A DNA stretch of 64,000 nt from Rubricella aquisinus (GTDB taxonomy: Bacteria > Pseudomonadota > Alphaproteobacteria > Rhodobacterales > Rhodobacteraceae), in the NCBI RefSeq assembly GCF_014199445.1, contig NZ_JACIJS010000001.1, positions 538,100-602,099 of the forward strand, given 5' to 3'. The translations under genes and the position numbers were made by a program. Positions 48,820-58,106 of the stretch are shown here, one piece after another. Each line of letters begins with the position of its first letter. The first letter of the stretch is position 1. The notes beneath the pieces are model-generated. The model had not been told where the DNA came from. It worked only from the letters and a program-made list of their open reading frames with translations, and did not search any database.

Positions 48820-49940
48820 GACCCCGTCACGTTGCCATATTGGTGTCTTTTGCCCCATCCCTGATCAATTTTCGTGGTCCGCTCATTCAGGCCCTGCGCG
48901 CGCAGAGCGTGCAGGTCAGTGCACTTGCGCCTGAGTTTGACGCCCAGACCCGCTCACAACTCACCGAATGGGGCGTAACATGCTATGATATCCCGCTCTC
49001 ACGACGTGGGATCAGCCCGACGGAAGATATCAATACCCTCAGGACACTCACAGCACGGTTACGCGAAATTGCGCCCGATCTTCTCGTGAGTTACACGATC
49101 AAGCCTAATATCTGGGGCGCGTTTGCCGCAAAACGGGCGGGCGTGCCGTCTATCGCCTGTGTGACCGGGCTAGGCTATGCGTTCTCCGCCAAAGGGGGAC
49201 CACTCAAAAGCCGGATCATTCGCGCCATCGGACGGCAGCTTTACCGGCAGGCAACCCGCTATAACGCGCGGGTCATATTTCAAAACCCCGATGACCGGGA
49301 TGATTTCATCGCATCAGGATGCCTGAGCGATCCCAGCAAGGTGCGTATGACCAATGGCTCTGGCGTGGACATGGCCCATTTCGACCGCGCACCCCTGCCC
49401 AATACCCCTGTTTTCCTAATGATTTCACGCTTGATGGGGGAAAAGGGCGTCCGCGAATATGCCCACGCGGCGGTAGCGCTCAAGGCGAGAATGCCCGAAG
49501 CCCGCTTTTTGTTGGTGGGGTATATGGATGACGGGCTGGATGCGATCACACAAAAGGAGCTTGATGGCTGGTGCGCGGCAGGGCTCGAATATCTTGGCCC
49601 AACACATGATGTGCGCCCGTACCTCGCGCAAGCCAGCGTTTATGTTTTGCCCTCTTATCGTGAGGGCACGCCGCGCTCCGTTCTGGAGGCAATGGCCATG
49701 GGCCGCGCCGTGATCACCACGAATGCGCCGGGTTGCCGGGAAACGGTACAAAATGGTGTTACTGGCCTTCTAGTGCCCGTGCGCGATGTGCCCCGGCTTG
49801 AAGCGGCAATGGAACAGCTTGCTCAAGACCCGGATCTGCGGGCACAGATGGGACAAGCCAGCTATGAGATGGCGCTAGCAAAATACGATGTTGATTTGGT
49901 GAACGCGCAGATGATTTCTCATATGGACCTCACCACATGA
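48816..49940 (+). CDS. Family 4 glycosyltransferase (PglA-like)
   Basis: A 374-residue GT-B enzyme. VSFAPSLINFRGPLIQAL, SYTIKPNIWGAFAAKRAGVPSIACVTGLGYAF and VLPSYREGTPRSVLEAMAMGRAVITTNAPGCRETV match the group that adds an N-acetylgalactosamine-type sugar to an undecaprenyl-linked amino sugar (PglA and relatives). It directly precedes the PglC-like initiating transferase, so it is the best candidate for the second sugar. ATGA overlaps on both sides. Confidence 0.85.
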   Translation: MRPRHVAILVSFAPSLINFRGPLIQALRAQSVQVSALAPEFDAQTRSQLTEWGVTCYDIPLSRRGISPTEDINTLRTLTARLREIAPDLLVSYTIKPNIWGAFAAKRAGVPSIACVTGLGYAFSAKGGPLKSRIIRAIGRQLYRQATRYNARVIFQNPDDRDDFIASGCLSDPSKVRMTNGSGVDMAHFDRAPLPNTPVFLMISRLMGEKGVREYAHAAVALKARMPEARFLLVGYMDDGLDAITQKELDGWCAAGLEYLGPTHDVRPYLAQASVYVLPSYREGTPRSVLEAMAMGRAVITTNAPGCRETVQNGVTGLLVPVRDVPRLEAAMEQLAQDPDLRAQMGQASYEMALAKYDVDLVNAQMISHMDLTT

Positions 49941-50527
49941 AGCGACTTCTTGATATCATAGGCAGCCTCACCGGGCTCATTCTGCTCTCGCCGGTTCTAA
50001 TCCTGCTGTGGTGGAAGATTGCGCGTGACATGGGCAAGCCGGTCTTGTTTAGGCAGGTACGCCCGGGCCGCAATGCGCAGCCTTTTGAGATGGTCAAGTT
50101 TCGCTCCATGCGCGACGCGATCGGCCCCGATGGCACGCCCCTGCCCGACGCTGATCGGATCACGCCTCTGGGCGCGAAACTGCGCTCCAGTTCGCTGGAT
50201 GAACTGCCGGAATTGTGGAACGTCCTGAAAGGGGAGATGAGCCTTGTGGGGCCGCGCCCCCTTCTGATGGAATATGTGCCCCTCTACAGCCCCGAGCAGG
50301 CCCGCCGGATGGATGTGCGCCCCGGCATCACAGGCTGGGCGCAGATCAACGGCCGCAATGCGCTGAGTTGGGATGAGAAATTTGCTCTCGACATCTGGTA
50401 TGTGGAAAACCGCACGATCTGGCTGGACATCAAAATCCTCTGGCTGACGGTGCGTAAGGTGCTCAAACGCGACGGCATCTCTGCCGATGGCGAGGCAACC
50501 ATGCCGAAATTTACGGGTTCGAAATGA
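49937..50527 (+). CDS. pglC: Initiating phosphosugar transferase (PglC-like)
   Basis: A 196-residue bacterial sugar transferase of the short monotopic type. One N-terminal membrane segment (SLTGLILLSPVLILLW) is followed by PVLFRQVRPGRNAQPFEMVKFRSMRD, SSLDELPELWNVLKGEMSLVGPRPLLMEY and RPGITGWAQINGRN. The length and absence of extra helices match PglC, which loads diacetylbacillosamine-1-phosphate onto undecaprenyl phosphate, not WcaJ or WbaP. Starts the repeat unit. Confidence 0.88.
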   Translation: MKRLLDIIGSLTGLILLSPVLILLWWKIARDMGKPVLFRQVRPGRNAQPFEMVKFRSMRDAIGPDGTPLPDADRITPLGAKLRSSSLDELPELWNVLKGEMSLVGPRPLLMEYVPLYSPEQARRMDVRPGITGWAQINGRNALSWDEKFALDIWYVENRTIWLDIKILWLTVRKVLKRDGISADGEATMPKFTGSK

Positions 50528-51111
50528 GCGGGCTGACGATCATTGGTGCGGGCGGACATGGCAAGGTGGCCGCCGAAGTGGCCGAAGCCATGGGTCTTGG
50601 CCCGGTGTGCTTTGCCGATGGCCGTTATCCAGGCCATACTCAGATCGGCGCATGGCGCGTGATCGGCACACCTGATCAGATCACGGGGGGGGACGTGTTT
50701 TGCGCCATCGGGGCAAATGCCACCCGGGAGGCCACTTGCGCCGGACGCAAGTTGGTGAGCCTGATCCACCCTTCGGCTATTGTTTCTCCCTCCGCCACCA
50801 TCGCAGAGGGCGTGCTGATCGCAGCGGGTGTTGTGGTGAACGCAGATGCCCGGATCGGGCGCGGGGTGATCCTGAACACCGGGTGCAGTGTTGATCATGA
50901 TTGTGAGATCGGGGCGTTTGCCCATATCTCCCCTGGTGCACGGTTGGGCGGGGGGGTCCGTGTCGGGCCACGCTCCTGGATCGGGATTGGCGCGGCCGTG
51001 CGAAACGGGATAAAGATCGGCGCGGATGTGATGGTCGGCGCGGGCGCTGCCGTGGTGAAAGACCTGAGCGATGGTACCCGTGTGGGCGGCGTGCCCGCAC
51101 GCGAGATATAG
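50524..51111 (+). CDS. pglD: UDP-4-amino-sugar acetyltransferase (PglD/NeuD-like)
   Basis: A 195-residue enzyme. GAGGHGKVAAEVAEAM is the N-terminal nucleotide-sugar binding loop, and the C-terminal half is a left-handed beta-helix (AEGVLIAAGVVVNADARIGRGVILNTGCSVDHDCEIGAFAHISPGA) with the catalytic His in SVDHDCEIG. It should acetylate the 4-amino group made by the PglE-like aminotransferase. Confidence 0.87.
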   Translation: MSGLTIIGAGGHGKVAAEVAEAMGLGPVCFADGRYPGHTQIGAWRVIGTPDQITGGDVFCAIGANATREATCAGRKLVSLIHPSAIVSPSATIAEGVLIAAGVVVNADARIGRGVILNTGCSVDHDCEIGAFAHISPGARLGGGVRVGPRSWIGIGAAVRNGIKIGADVMVGAGAAVVKDLSDGTRVGGVPAREI

Positions 51112-51124
51112 AGGTTTCCTTGAC

Positions 51125-52357
51125 ATGCTGAATGGTCCCTTCTCCCCTTGGCCTTCCTTTACGCAGGAAGAAGCCAATGCCGTCTCTCGGGTTCTTTTGT
51201 CGAATAAGGTCAATTACTGGACCGGGCAGGAAGGCCGTGAATTCGAGCGTGAGTTTGCAACCTTTGCAGGCACGAAACACGCCATCGCTCTGGCCAATGG
51301 TACGCTGGCGCTCGATCTCGCGTTTCAGGGGCTAGGCATCGGCGCACAATATGGCGGCGATGCCAGTGATGAGGTGATCGTGACGCCGCGCAGCTTCATG
51401 GCGTCTGCGTCCTCCATCGTGACCGCCGGTGCGCGGCCTGTGTTCGCGGATGTGGACCGCGACAGCCAGAACCTTGATCCAGAGGCGGTGGAGGCCGCAA
51501 TCACCGATAACACCCGCGCGGTCCTGTGTGTGCATCTGGCAGGCTGGCCCTGTGATATGGATGCGATCCGCGCCGTGATCGGAGACCGGGATATCCGCCT
51601 TATCGAAGATTGCGCACAGGCCCATGGCGCCACCTACAAGGGCCGCCCGGTGGGCAGCCTTGGCGATGTGGCCGCGTGGTCTTTCTGTCAGGACAAGATC
51701 ATGACGACCGGCGGCGAGGGCGGCATGGTCACCTGCGATGATGAGGCCCTGTGGAAGAAAATGTGGGCCTATAAGGACCATGGCAAAAGTTGGGACGCCG
51801 TGTACGCGCGCCAGCACCCGCCCGGCTTTCGCTGGCTGCATGAAAGCTTCGGCACCAATTGGCGCATGACCGAATTGCAATCAGTGCTCGGGCGTATCCA
51901 GCTTGCGCGGATGTCGGAGTGGCACGCCGCGCGCACGGCCAATGCAGCCATTATCACGCAGGCACTCACCCCATTTGCCAACTCGAGTGGTCCTATCCGC
52001 GTGCCCCAGCCACGATGTGCGGACTGCACATGCGATGCGGGCGCGGGATGCGGCCATGCATGGTATAAATATTATGCCTTCGTGCGCCCCGAAAACCTCG
52101 CCCCCGGATGGGACCGCGACCGTATCGTTTCAGAGATCAGTGGCGCGGGCGTGCCCGCGATGCAGGGCTCCTGCTCGGAGATGTATCTGGAAAAGGCATT
52201 TGACGATACTGGCCTACGCCCGCCCCAGCGCCTGCCCGTCGCCGTGGAATTGGGGGACACGAGCTTAATGTTTCTGGTCCATCCAACCCTAACCGCGGAT
52301 GAGATGCACAAAACCATTGCTGTCATCTCCGATGTACTGCATCGCGCCAGCGCCTAA
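51125..52357 (+). CDS. pglE: PglE-like aminotransferase with cysteine-rich insert
   Basis: A 410-residue DegT/DnrJ/EryC1/StrS aminotransferase expected to convert UDP-4-keto-6-deoxy-HexNAc to the 4-amino sugar. The PLP lysine is in WSFCQDKIMTTGGEGGM; GFRWLHESFGTNWRMTELQSVLG is the usual substrate loop. Unusually, residues about 298-311 hold CADCTCDAGAGCGH: four Cys (298, 301, 303, 309) plus His311, just before the conserved AWYKYYAFV strand, which could bind a metal. The ATG at 51125 lies 13 bases after the PglD stop; convergent with the PglF-like gene, 20 bases apart. Confidence 0.84.
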   Translation: MLNGPFSPWPSFTQEEANAVSRVLLSNKVNYWTGQEGREFEREFATFAGTKHAIALANGTLALDLAFQGLGIGAQYGGDASDEVIVTPRSFMASASSIVTAGARPVFADVDRDSQNLDPEAVEAAITDNTRAVLCVHLAGWPCDMDAIRAVIGDRDIRLIEDCAQAHGATYKGRPVGSLGDVAAWSFCQDKIMTTGGEGGMVTCDDEALWKKMWAYKDHGKSWDAVYARQHPPGFRWLHESFGTNWRMTELQSVLGRIQLARMSEWHAARTANAAIITQALTPFANSSGPIRVPQPRCADCTCDAGAGCGHAWYKYYAFVRPENLAPGWDRDRIVSEISGAGVPAMQGSCSEMYLEKAFDDTGLRPPQRLPVAVELGDTSLMFLVHPTLTADEMHKTIAVISDVLHRASA

Positions 52358-52377
52358 GTGCTGGACATGGTGTCCGA

Positions 52378-54261
52378 TCATCCCAGTCTCGGCTGAGGGA
52401 TTTCCTGCACATGATAGCCCTCGACCCGGGCCTCGATGAGGCGGCGCAGGCGGGCGGTGTCGGCCTCGGTGATGGCCCCTTGCAGATCGCGGATCATCGC
52501 CACGATCTCGATCTGGGACAGCATCGCCTCTTCGGCGCGCAGGATCTTGGGATGCGGGGTGGGGCGCAGGCTCTCATCGTCTATGAGCAATTCTTCATAG
52601 AGCTTTTCGCCCGGGCGCAGGCCGGTCACCCGGACCTCGATATCGCCCTGCCCGCTCACCGGGTCTTTCACCGACAGGCCAGAGAGCGCGATCATCTGAT
52701 GCGCGATGTCGATGATCCGGCGCGGCTTGCCCATATCGAGCACGAACACATCGCCGCCCCGCGCGTAAGACCCCGCCAGCAGCACCAGACGCGCGGCCTC
52801 CGGGATCGTCATGAAAAACCGCGTCACGTCCTTATGGGTGACGGTGACCGGACCGCCCGCTTCGATCTGTTTTTGAAAGAGCGGCAACACGGAGCCTGAC
52901 GAGCCCAGCACATTGCCAAAGCGCACCATCGCAAATTTCGTGGTCTGGGAGCGGGTTTGCAGATCCTGCACCACCAGTTCGGCCATGCGTTTGGTGGCCC
53001 CCATCACATTGGTCGGGCGCACCGCCTTATCGGTGGAGACGAGGATGAACCGCTCGATCCCCGCGGCATAGGCGGCTTCGGCCACCACTTGCGTGCCCAG
53101 CACATTGTTGCGCGCGCCCTCAAGCTCGTTGTCCTCCACCAGCGGCACATGCTTATAGGCCGCGGCATGGAGGATGATCTCCACCCCTTCTTCCGCGATC
53201 ACGCCGGTGACGCGCGCCTTGTTGGTGATGGAGCCAAGCCGGGTGGTGACCCCGATCCCCGCGGCTTCGGCCTGTGGGCGCAGATCCCGGTCAATGGAAT
53301 AAAGCTGAAACTCGCCCTGCTCAAAGAGCACGATCCGCGCGGGCTTGCAGTTGATCAACTGGCGGCACAGCTCCGATCCGATGGACCCGCCCGCCCCGGT
53401 GACCATGACCACCCGCCCGGCATAGGTCTTGGCGATCTCGGGGATATCGAGATCAACCTTGTCCCGGCCCAAAAGCTCATCCGGGGAGACGGTGCGCAGC
53501 GCCTCTCCCCCGGTTTCGCCATTCATGATGTTCACATAAGACGGCAGCACCTGCACCTCTGGCCCGTGTTGCGCAAGCGCTGCGATCAGCTCTTTCTGGC
53601 GCGCGGTGCTGGCCGAGGGCATCGCGATCAGGATGCGCGCGATCTTGTGCCGGGCAATCAGGGACGGCAGGGCTTTGGGCGCATGAACAGACAGGCCTGC
53701 CACCATCAGCCCGTGCAATGTCGGATTGTCATCGACAAAGGCCACGGGCCGTGCCTCCCGCGCCTGCCGCAGGGCAGAGGCCAGCTGGATGCCCGCCGCC
53801 CCCGCGCCATAGACCAGCACCGGCTGGCGTTTGGTTTCGCGCCAGTCCCACAACAGCAAAAGCTGCAACCCCAGAATGCGCAGCGACACAGCCCCGAGGA
53901 AAAACATCGCGGCGAAAATCATCGGCACCGAACGCGGCCCGGACAATTGCAGCAGATAGCTTGTCAGCACCGCCACCAGCGCCAGCGACAGCGCCATCAT
54001 CCCCACCTGCATGATCGCGCGGGTCTCGAATGTGATGAGTTTGATTCGATGGGTCCGGTAGGCAATCACCAAAAGCGGCGCGGCCATCGTCAGCACCATA
54101 AACAGCGCCCAGGAGGACTGAACCATCGGAAAGGGTGTTAAAGTCCCGTATCGCAACGAAAAAGTGAGATAGAGGCTGATCGGAACAAGCGCTGTATCCG
54201 CGCACAAAAACACCAGCCGTTTCGTTGGACGTGACCAATTCAGGGGCGACGGAAATGTCAT
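52378..54261 (-). CDS. pglF: UDP-GlcNAc 4,6-dehydratase (PglF/WbpM-like)
   Basis: A 627-residue membrane dehydratase. About four N-terminal helices are followed by a first Rossmann-like domain (VYGAGAAGIQLASAL) and the catalytic SDR domain with MVTGAGGSIGSELCRQL, STDKAVRPTNVMGATKRMAE and VRFGNVLGSSGSVLPLFQKQIEAGGPVTVTH. It makes the UDP-4-keto-6-deoxy sugar for the PglE/PglD/PglC-like enzymes. It is the only leftward gene in the locus and is transcribed divergently from the Wzc-like gene. Confidence 0.9.
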   Translation of the reverse strand: MTFPSPLNWSRPTKRLVFLCADTALVPISLYLTFSLRYGTLTPFPMVQSSWALFMVLTMAAPLLVIAYRTHRIKLITFETRAIMQVGMMALSLALVAVLTSYLLQLSGPRSVPMIFAAMFFLGAVSLRILGLQLLLLWDWRETKRQPVLVYGAGAAGIQLASALRQAREARPVAFVDDNPTLHGLMVAGLSVHAPKALPSLIARHKIARILIAMPSASTARQKELIAALAQHGPEVQVLPSYVNIMNGETGGEALRTVSPDELLGRDKVDLDIPEIAKTYAGRVVMVTGAGGSIGSELCRQLINCKPARIVLFEQGEFQLYSIDRDLRPQAEAAGIGVTTRLGSITNKARVTGVIAEEGVEIILHAAAYKHVPLVEDNELEGARNNVLGTQVVAEAAYAAGIERFILVSTDKAVRPTNVMGATKRMAELVVQDLQTRSQTTKFAMVRFGNVLGSSGSVLPLFQKQIEAGGPVTVTHKDVTRFFMTIPEAARLVLLAGSYARGGDVFVLDMGKPRRIIDIAHQMIALSGLSVKDPVSGQGDIEVRVTGLRPGEKLYEELLIDDESLRPTPHPKILRAEEAMLSQIEIVAMIRDLQGAITEADTARLRRLIEARVEGYHVQEIPQPRLG

Positions 54262-54477
54262 CGTCCGATATCCTTTCCCGCGGCCTCATACGCGCCGGTC
54301 CACTTTCAACACAGGCCAAACTACCGAACTCGCCCCCCTTTAGGCAAGTACCATAGATAACACGACATTTTATACCTGACGGACGGCCCGCCCGGCCAAA
54401 GAGACATTGATTTCAGGGCAGTAATATGGAAAAGCCGCAAAATATTTCGGTAAAACACGACGAAAGCAGAGCCGCCC
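54262..54477. other. Divergent promoter region (pglF-like and wzc-like genes)
   Basis: About 215 bases between two divergent genes, AT-richer than its flanks, so promoters for both must lie here. I found no convincing palindrome or paired -35/-10 and no credible small gene. Confidence 0.45.
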
Positions 54478-56577
54478 ATGCGTGACTTGGAAAATCCAAC
54501 GACATTGCCTGATGATGAAGTGGATATTTCCGCTCTGCTCCAGACCTTGTGGAATGGCAAATTCTGGATTGTGCTGGCCGCGCTGATCGGGCTCGCGCTT
54601 GGCGGCTATTACACGCTGCGGATCGCGACCCCCTATTACACCGCCACATCCGTGGTGATGCTGGAAAGCCGTCAGGAACAGGTCGTCGATATCGAGAGTG
54701 TCGTCACCGGGCTGGGCGGGGATCAGTTGACGATCAACACCGAAGTTGAGGTGCTGCAATCGCGCGGCCTGATCCGCAAACTCGTCGATGAGCTTGGCCT
54801 GATCGACGACCCGGAATTCAACGGCTATCTGCAAGAGCCGAGCCGCTTTTCCATCGGTGGGGTGATCGGGCTGGTTCTGGGCAGTGACGACGATCCAGAG
54901 CCGGTCAGCGAAGAGACCATCCTGAATGGCGTGGTCAATAACGTGCTGGGCACGATCTCGGTCGCCAATGTGCGCCAAAGCTATGTGTTCCAGATCACCG
55001 CCGTCACCCAATCGCCGGAAAAATCCGCGCTGATCGCCAATACGCTGGCGGATCTCTATATTCTTGACCAGTTGGAGGCAAAGTTTCAGGCGACCGAGCA
55101 GGCCACCGAATGGCTGTCTGGCCGGGTCAGCGAATTGCAGGCCGCCCTTGAAAATGCCGTGGGCGCGGTCAAGGATTTCAACGCCGAAACCGATCTGATC
55201 AGCCCCGAAACCCTGTCGCTGCTGAACCGCCAGCTCAAGGAACAGCGCGACCGCCTGACCGATATCCGCGCAGCACAGGTGGCCGCACAGGGGCAGTTGA
55301 CCACCCTGAATGCCGCGATCAGCACGAACGATCTGACCGAGATTGCCCGCATCGCCGAAGACCGCACCTTTGACCGGTTGCTGACCGCACAGGCCAATGG
55401 GCAAGAGGGCGCGGAGGCCGCCATCGCGACCCGCATCGACCAGATCCGCACCCGCATCAGCCAAGAAGAGGCCCGCGCGCGCCAGCAGATCGCGACCCTG
55501 ACCACTGCGATTGCGGAACTGGAAAACCAGATCACCCGGCAATCGGCCGATCTTGTGACCTTGCAGCAATTGGAGCGGGAGGCCGAAGCCAGCCGCCTGA
55601 TCTATGAGTTTTTCCTCAACCGCCTGAAGGAAACCAGCGTGCAGCAGGGCATCCAGCAGGCCGATAGCCGGGTGCTGTCGCGCGCGGTGATCCCGGGGGG
55701 CCCGTCCGCCCCGCGGCATTCGGTCTTTATGATGATCAGCCTTGTGATGGGCGGGCTGTTGGCCTCTGCCGGGTTGATCATCCGCGAATTGTTGCAAAAC
55801 ACGTTCCGCACCGCAGAGGATCTGGAAAGCCATACTGGCATCACCGTGATGGGGCAGATCCCGCAGATCCCAGCCCGGCACCGGCGCGGCGTGCTCGACT
55901 ATCTGAGCGAAAAGCCGACCTCCGCCGCGTCCGAGGCCATTCGCAACCTGCGCACCTCACTGCTGCTGTCGAATATGGATCAGACGACCCAGATCATCAT
56001 GTCCACCTCGTCGGTCCCCGGGGAGGGCAAGACAACCCAATCCATCGCATTGGCACAAAACCTGTCGGGTCTGGGCAAGAAAGTGCTGCTCGTTGAGGGC
56101 GATATCCGCCGCCGGGTGTTCAGCGAATATTTCTCCATCGACAAGGATCACGGGCTCTTGGCGGTGCTGGCGGGCGATGTCACGCTTGATGAGGCGATCA
56201 CCCATAATGACCAGCTTGGCGCCGATATCCTGACGGGTGAGAAATCCAACATCAACGCCACGGATGTGTTCTCCTCCCAGCGGTTCAAGGACCTGTTGCG
56301 CGACATGCGCGCGCAATATGACTATGTCATTATCGACACGCCGCCCGTGCTCGCCGTGCCGGATGCGCGGGTGATCGGGCAATGGGTGGATGCGATCCTC
56401 TACACCGTGAAATGGGATGAAACCTCCCGCCAGCAGGTGTCTGAAGGATTGCGCTCTCTGGAGAGTGTGAACATCCGCGTCAGCGGCCTTGTGCTCGGTC
56501 AGATCAATCTGCGCGGCATGCGCCGCTATGGCTATGGCAAGGGCTATAAGGACTATCAGGGCTATTACGACAACTGA
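54478..56577 (+). CDS. wzc: Polysaccharide co-polymerase / BY-kinase (Wzc-like)
   Basis: A 699-residue chain-length regulator fused to a bacterial tyrosine kinase. The N-terminal Wzz domain starts with a membrane segment (FWIVLAALIGLALGGYYTL), a long coiled-coil region spans about residues 200-390, the second membrane segment is HSVFMMISLVMGGLLASAGLII, and the cytoplasmic kinase has Walker A STSSVPGEGKTTQ near residue 515 and Walker B-type YVIIDTPPVLAV. The C terminus ends in a tyrosine cluster (YGYGKGYKDYQGYYDN) for autophosphorylation. It works with Wza and the polymerase. Confidence 0.9.
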   Translation: MRDLENPTTLPDDEVDISALLQTLWNGKFWIVLAALIGLALGGYYTLRIATPYYTATSVVMLESRQEQVVDIESVVTGLGGDQLTINTEVEVLQSRGLIRKLVDELGLIDDPEFNGYLQEPSRFSIGGVIGLVLGSDDDPEPVSEETILNGVVNNVLGTISVANVRQSYVFQITAVTQSPEKSALIANTLADLYILDQLEAKFQATEQATEWLSGRVSELQAALENAVGAVKDFNAETDLISPETLSLLNRQLKEQRDRLTDIRAAQVAAQGQLTTLNAAISTNDLTEIARIAEDRTFDRLLTAQANGQEGAEAAIATRIDQIRTRISQEEARARQQIATLTTAIAELENQITRQSADLVTLQQLEREAEASRLIYEFFLNRLKETSVQQGIQQADSRVLSRAVIPGGPSAPRHSVFMMISLVMGGLLASAGLIIRELLQNTFRTAEDLESHTGITVMGQIPQIPARHRRGVLDYLSEKPTSAASEAIRNLRTSLLLSNMDQTTQIIMSTSSVPGEGKTTQSIALAQNLSGLGKKVLLVEGDIRRRVFSEYFSIDKDHGLLAVLAGDVTLDEAITHNDQLGADILTGEKSNINATDVFSSQRFKDLLRDMRAQYDYVIIDTPPVLAVPDARVIGQWVDAILYTVKWDETSRQQVSEGLRSLESVNIRVSGLVLGQINLRGMRRYGYGKGYKDYQGYYDN

Positions 56578-56580
56578 CGT

Positions 56581-56641
56581 CAGAGGCCCACAGACCCCTG
56601 TTTTCCCGCGCCTATGCCTTTGCGTGGGGGGGTGACCTCTG
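56581..56641. other. Possible hairpin between wzc-like and wza-like genes
   Basis: CAGAGG (56581-56586) can pair with CCTCTG (56636-56641), and C-rich and G-rich tracts lie inside. The pairing is imperfect and no T-run follows. It might reduce read-through into, or structure the leader of, the export gene. Confidence 0.3.
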
Positions 56642-56740
56642 CTATCGGTAATGCAACAGACCGGGCCGGAGACAGGCAGAGGGCCTCTCTCCCCTGCCCG
56701 CCCGGATCACGTCGCGGACCACAGTAAAGGCAATACCCAT

Positions 56741-58084
56741 ATGAAACCTCTCTTTCTCGCTCTGGGCCTCGTTCTGACCGGATGTGGCGCGGCCTATATC
56801 TCTCCGTCCGTGCCCGGACCTGCCGAGAATGAGAATGTGCGCGTGATCCCGCTGACCGCGCAAAGCGTGCGGATCGCCAACGCGACCCCCTACCAGCCGC
56901 GCGCCCTGCCCGGCGCGTTTTTCGAAACCACCGGCGATGTGAACGCGATGCAGGCCCAGACCGGCCGCCTGCCGAGCCCGGCCTTTAGCGAACAGCGCCG
57001 CCCCGGCACGGTCGAGACCCGCTTGCCGCCGCCCGTCCTTGGCACGCCCTATGAGATCGGCATCGGCGATGTGGTGGTGCTCGCGACCCGTCAGGGCGGC
57101 ACCACGGTGGAGGAATTGTCGGGCCTTCTGGCCGCGCAAAGCCGCCGGCAGGGCTATACCGTGCAGGATGATGGCGCGATCGCGATCCCTGATGTGGGCC
57201 GGGTCCAGATCGCGGGTCTGACATTGGAGGAGGCCGAAGCCGCCCTGTTCCAGCGCCTTGTGGAAAGCCAGATCGACCCCACCTTCAGCATTGAAATCGC
57301 GGAGTTTAATTCCAAGCGCGTCTCCATCGGGGGGGCGGTGCGCAACCCGACCGTGGCCCCGATCACGCTGACGCCCCTGTTCCTGCAAGAGGTGCTTGCC
57401 GTGGCGGGCGGTGTGGTGGCCCCGGACCGGGATTTCGTGACGATCCGGCTCTACCGCGATGGGCAGCTATACCAGCTCCCGCTGCGGGACCTGCCGCGCT
57501 ATTCGATCCGGCTTCAGGCCGATGACAGCATTTTCGTTGATACCGATTTCGAGCTGGAACAGGCGCAGGCCTATTTCACCGAACAGATCCAACTGGCTCA
57601 GTTCCGCCAGTCATCCCGCATTCAGGCGCTCAATGAGCTAAACACCGAGGTCGATCTGCGCCGCGCTGTGCTCGAAGAGCAGCGCGCGAATTTCCAGGCA
57701 CAGGTGACGCTCGATGCGGTGCCGCGCGATTATGTCTATCTCTCGGGCGAGGTGCGCCAGCAAAGCCGCTTCCTGTTGCCCTTTGGCCGTCAGGCGACGC
57801 TCGCCGATGCGTTCTACGATCAGGGCGGGGCATTGCTGGAAACCGCCGATCCGTCGGAGATTTATGTGCTGCGCGCCTCCACCGATCCGGCCCGCGCGGA
57901 TGAGATCGTGGCCTGGCACCTTGATGCCGAGGACGCGACGAATTTCGTGCTCGCCACCCGGATGGAACTGCGCCCCAATGACGTGATTTTCGTGGCCGAA
58001 CAGCCGATCACCCGCTGGAACCGTGCAATCAGCCAATCGATCCCATCGCTTATCACGACAGGTGTAAGCGCCGTGACCAACTAA
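56741..58084 (+). CDS. wza: Polysaccharide export outer-membrane lipoprotein (Wza-like)
   Basis: A 447-residue lipoprotein with lipobox LTGC at the end of MKPLFLALGLVLTGC. The PES domain (YEIGIGDVVVLATR to FSIEIAEFNSKRVSIGGAVRNPTVAPITLTPLFLQEVLAVAGGV) and a second SLBB-type repeat (VPRDYVYLSGEVRQQSRFLLPFGRQATLADAF) define the export channel that takes the polymer through the outer membrane. It has a long helical insert around residues 270-325. AAAGG precedes the ATG at 56741. Confidence 0.9.
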   Translation: MKPLFLALGLVLTGCGAAYISPSVPGPAENENVRVIPLTAQSVRIANATPYQPRALPGAFFETTGDVNAMQAQTGRLPSPAFSEQRRPGTVETRLPPPVLGTPYEIGIGDVVVLATRQGGTTVEELSGLLAAQSRRQGYTVQDDGAIAIPDVGRVQIAGLTLEEAEAALFQRLVESQIDPTFSIEIAEFNSKRVSIGGAVRNPTVAPITLTPLFLQEVLAVAGGVVAPDRDFVTIRLYRDGQLYQLPLRDLPRYSIRLQADDSIFVDTDFELEQAQAYFTEQIQLAQFRQSSRIQALNELNTEVDLRRAVLEEQRANFQAQVTLDAVPRDYVYLSGEVRQQSRFLLPFGRQATLADAFYDQGGALLETADPSEIYVLRASTDPARADEIVAWHLDAEDATNFVLATRMELRPNDVIFVAEQPITRWNRAISQSIPSLITTGVSAVTN

Positions 58085-58106
58085 TCCCCAAACGGATGAA
58101 AAAACC

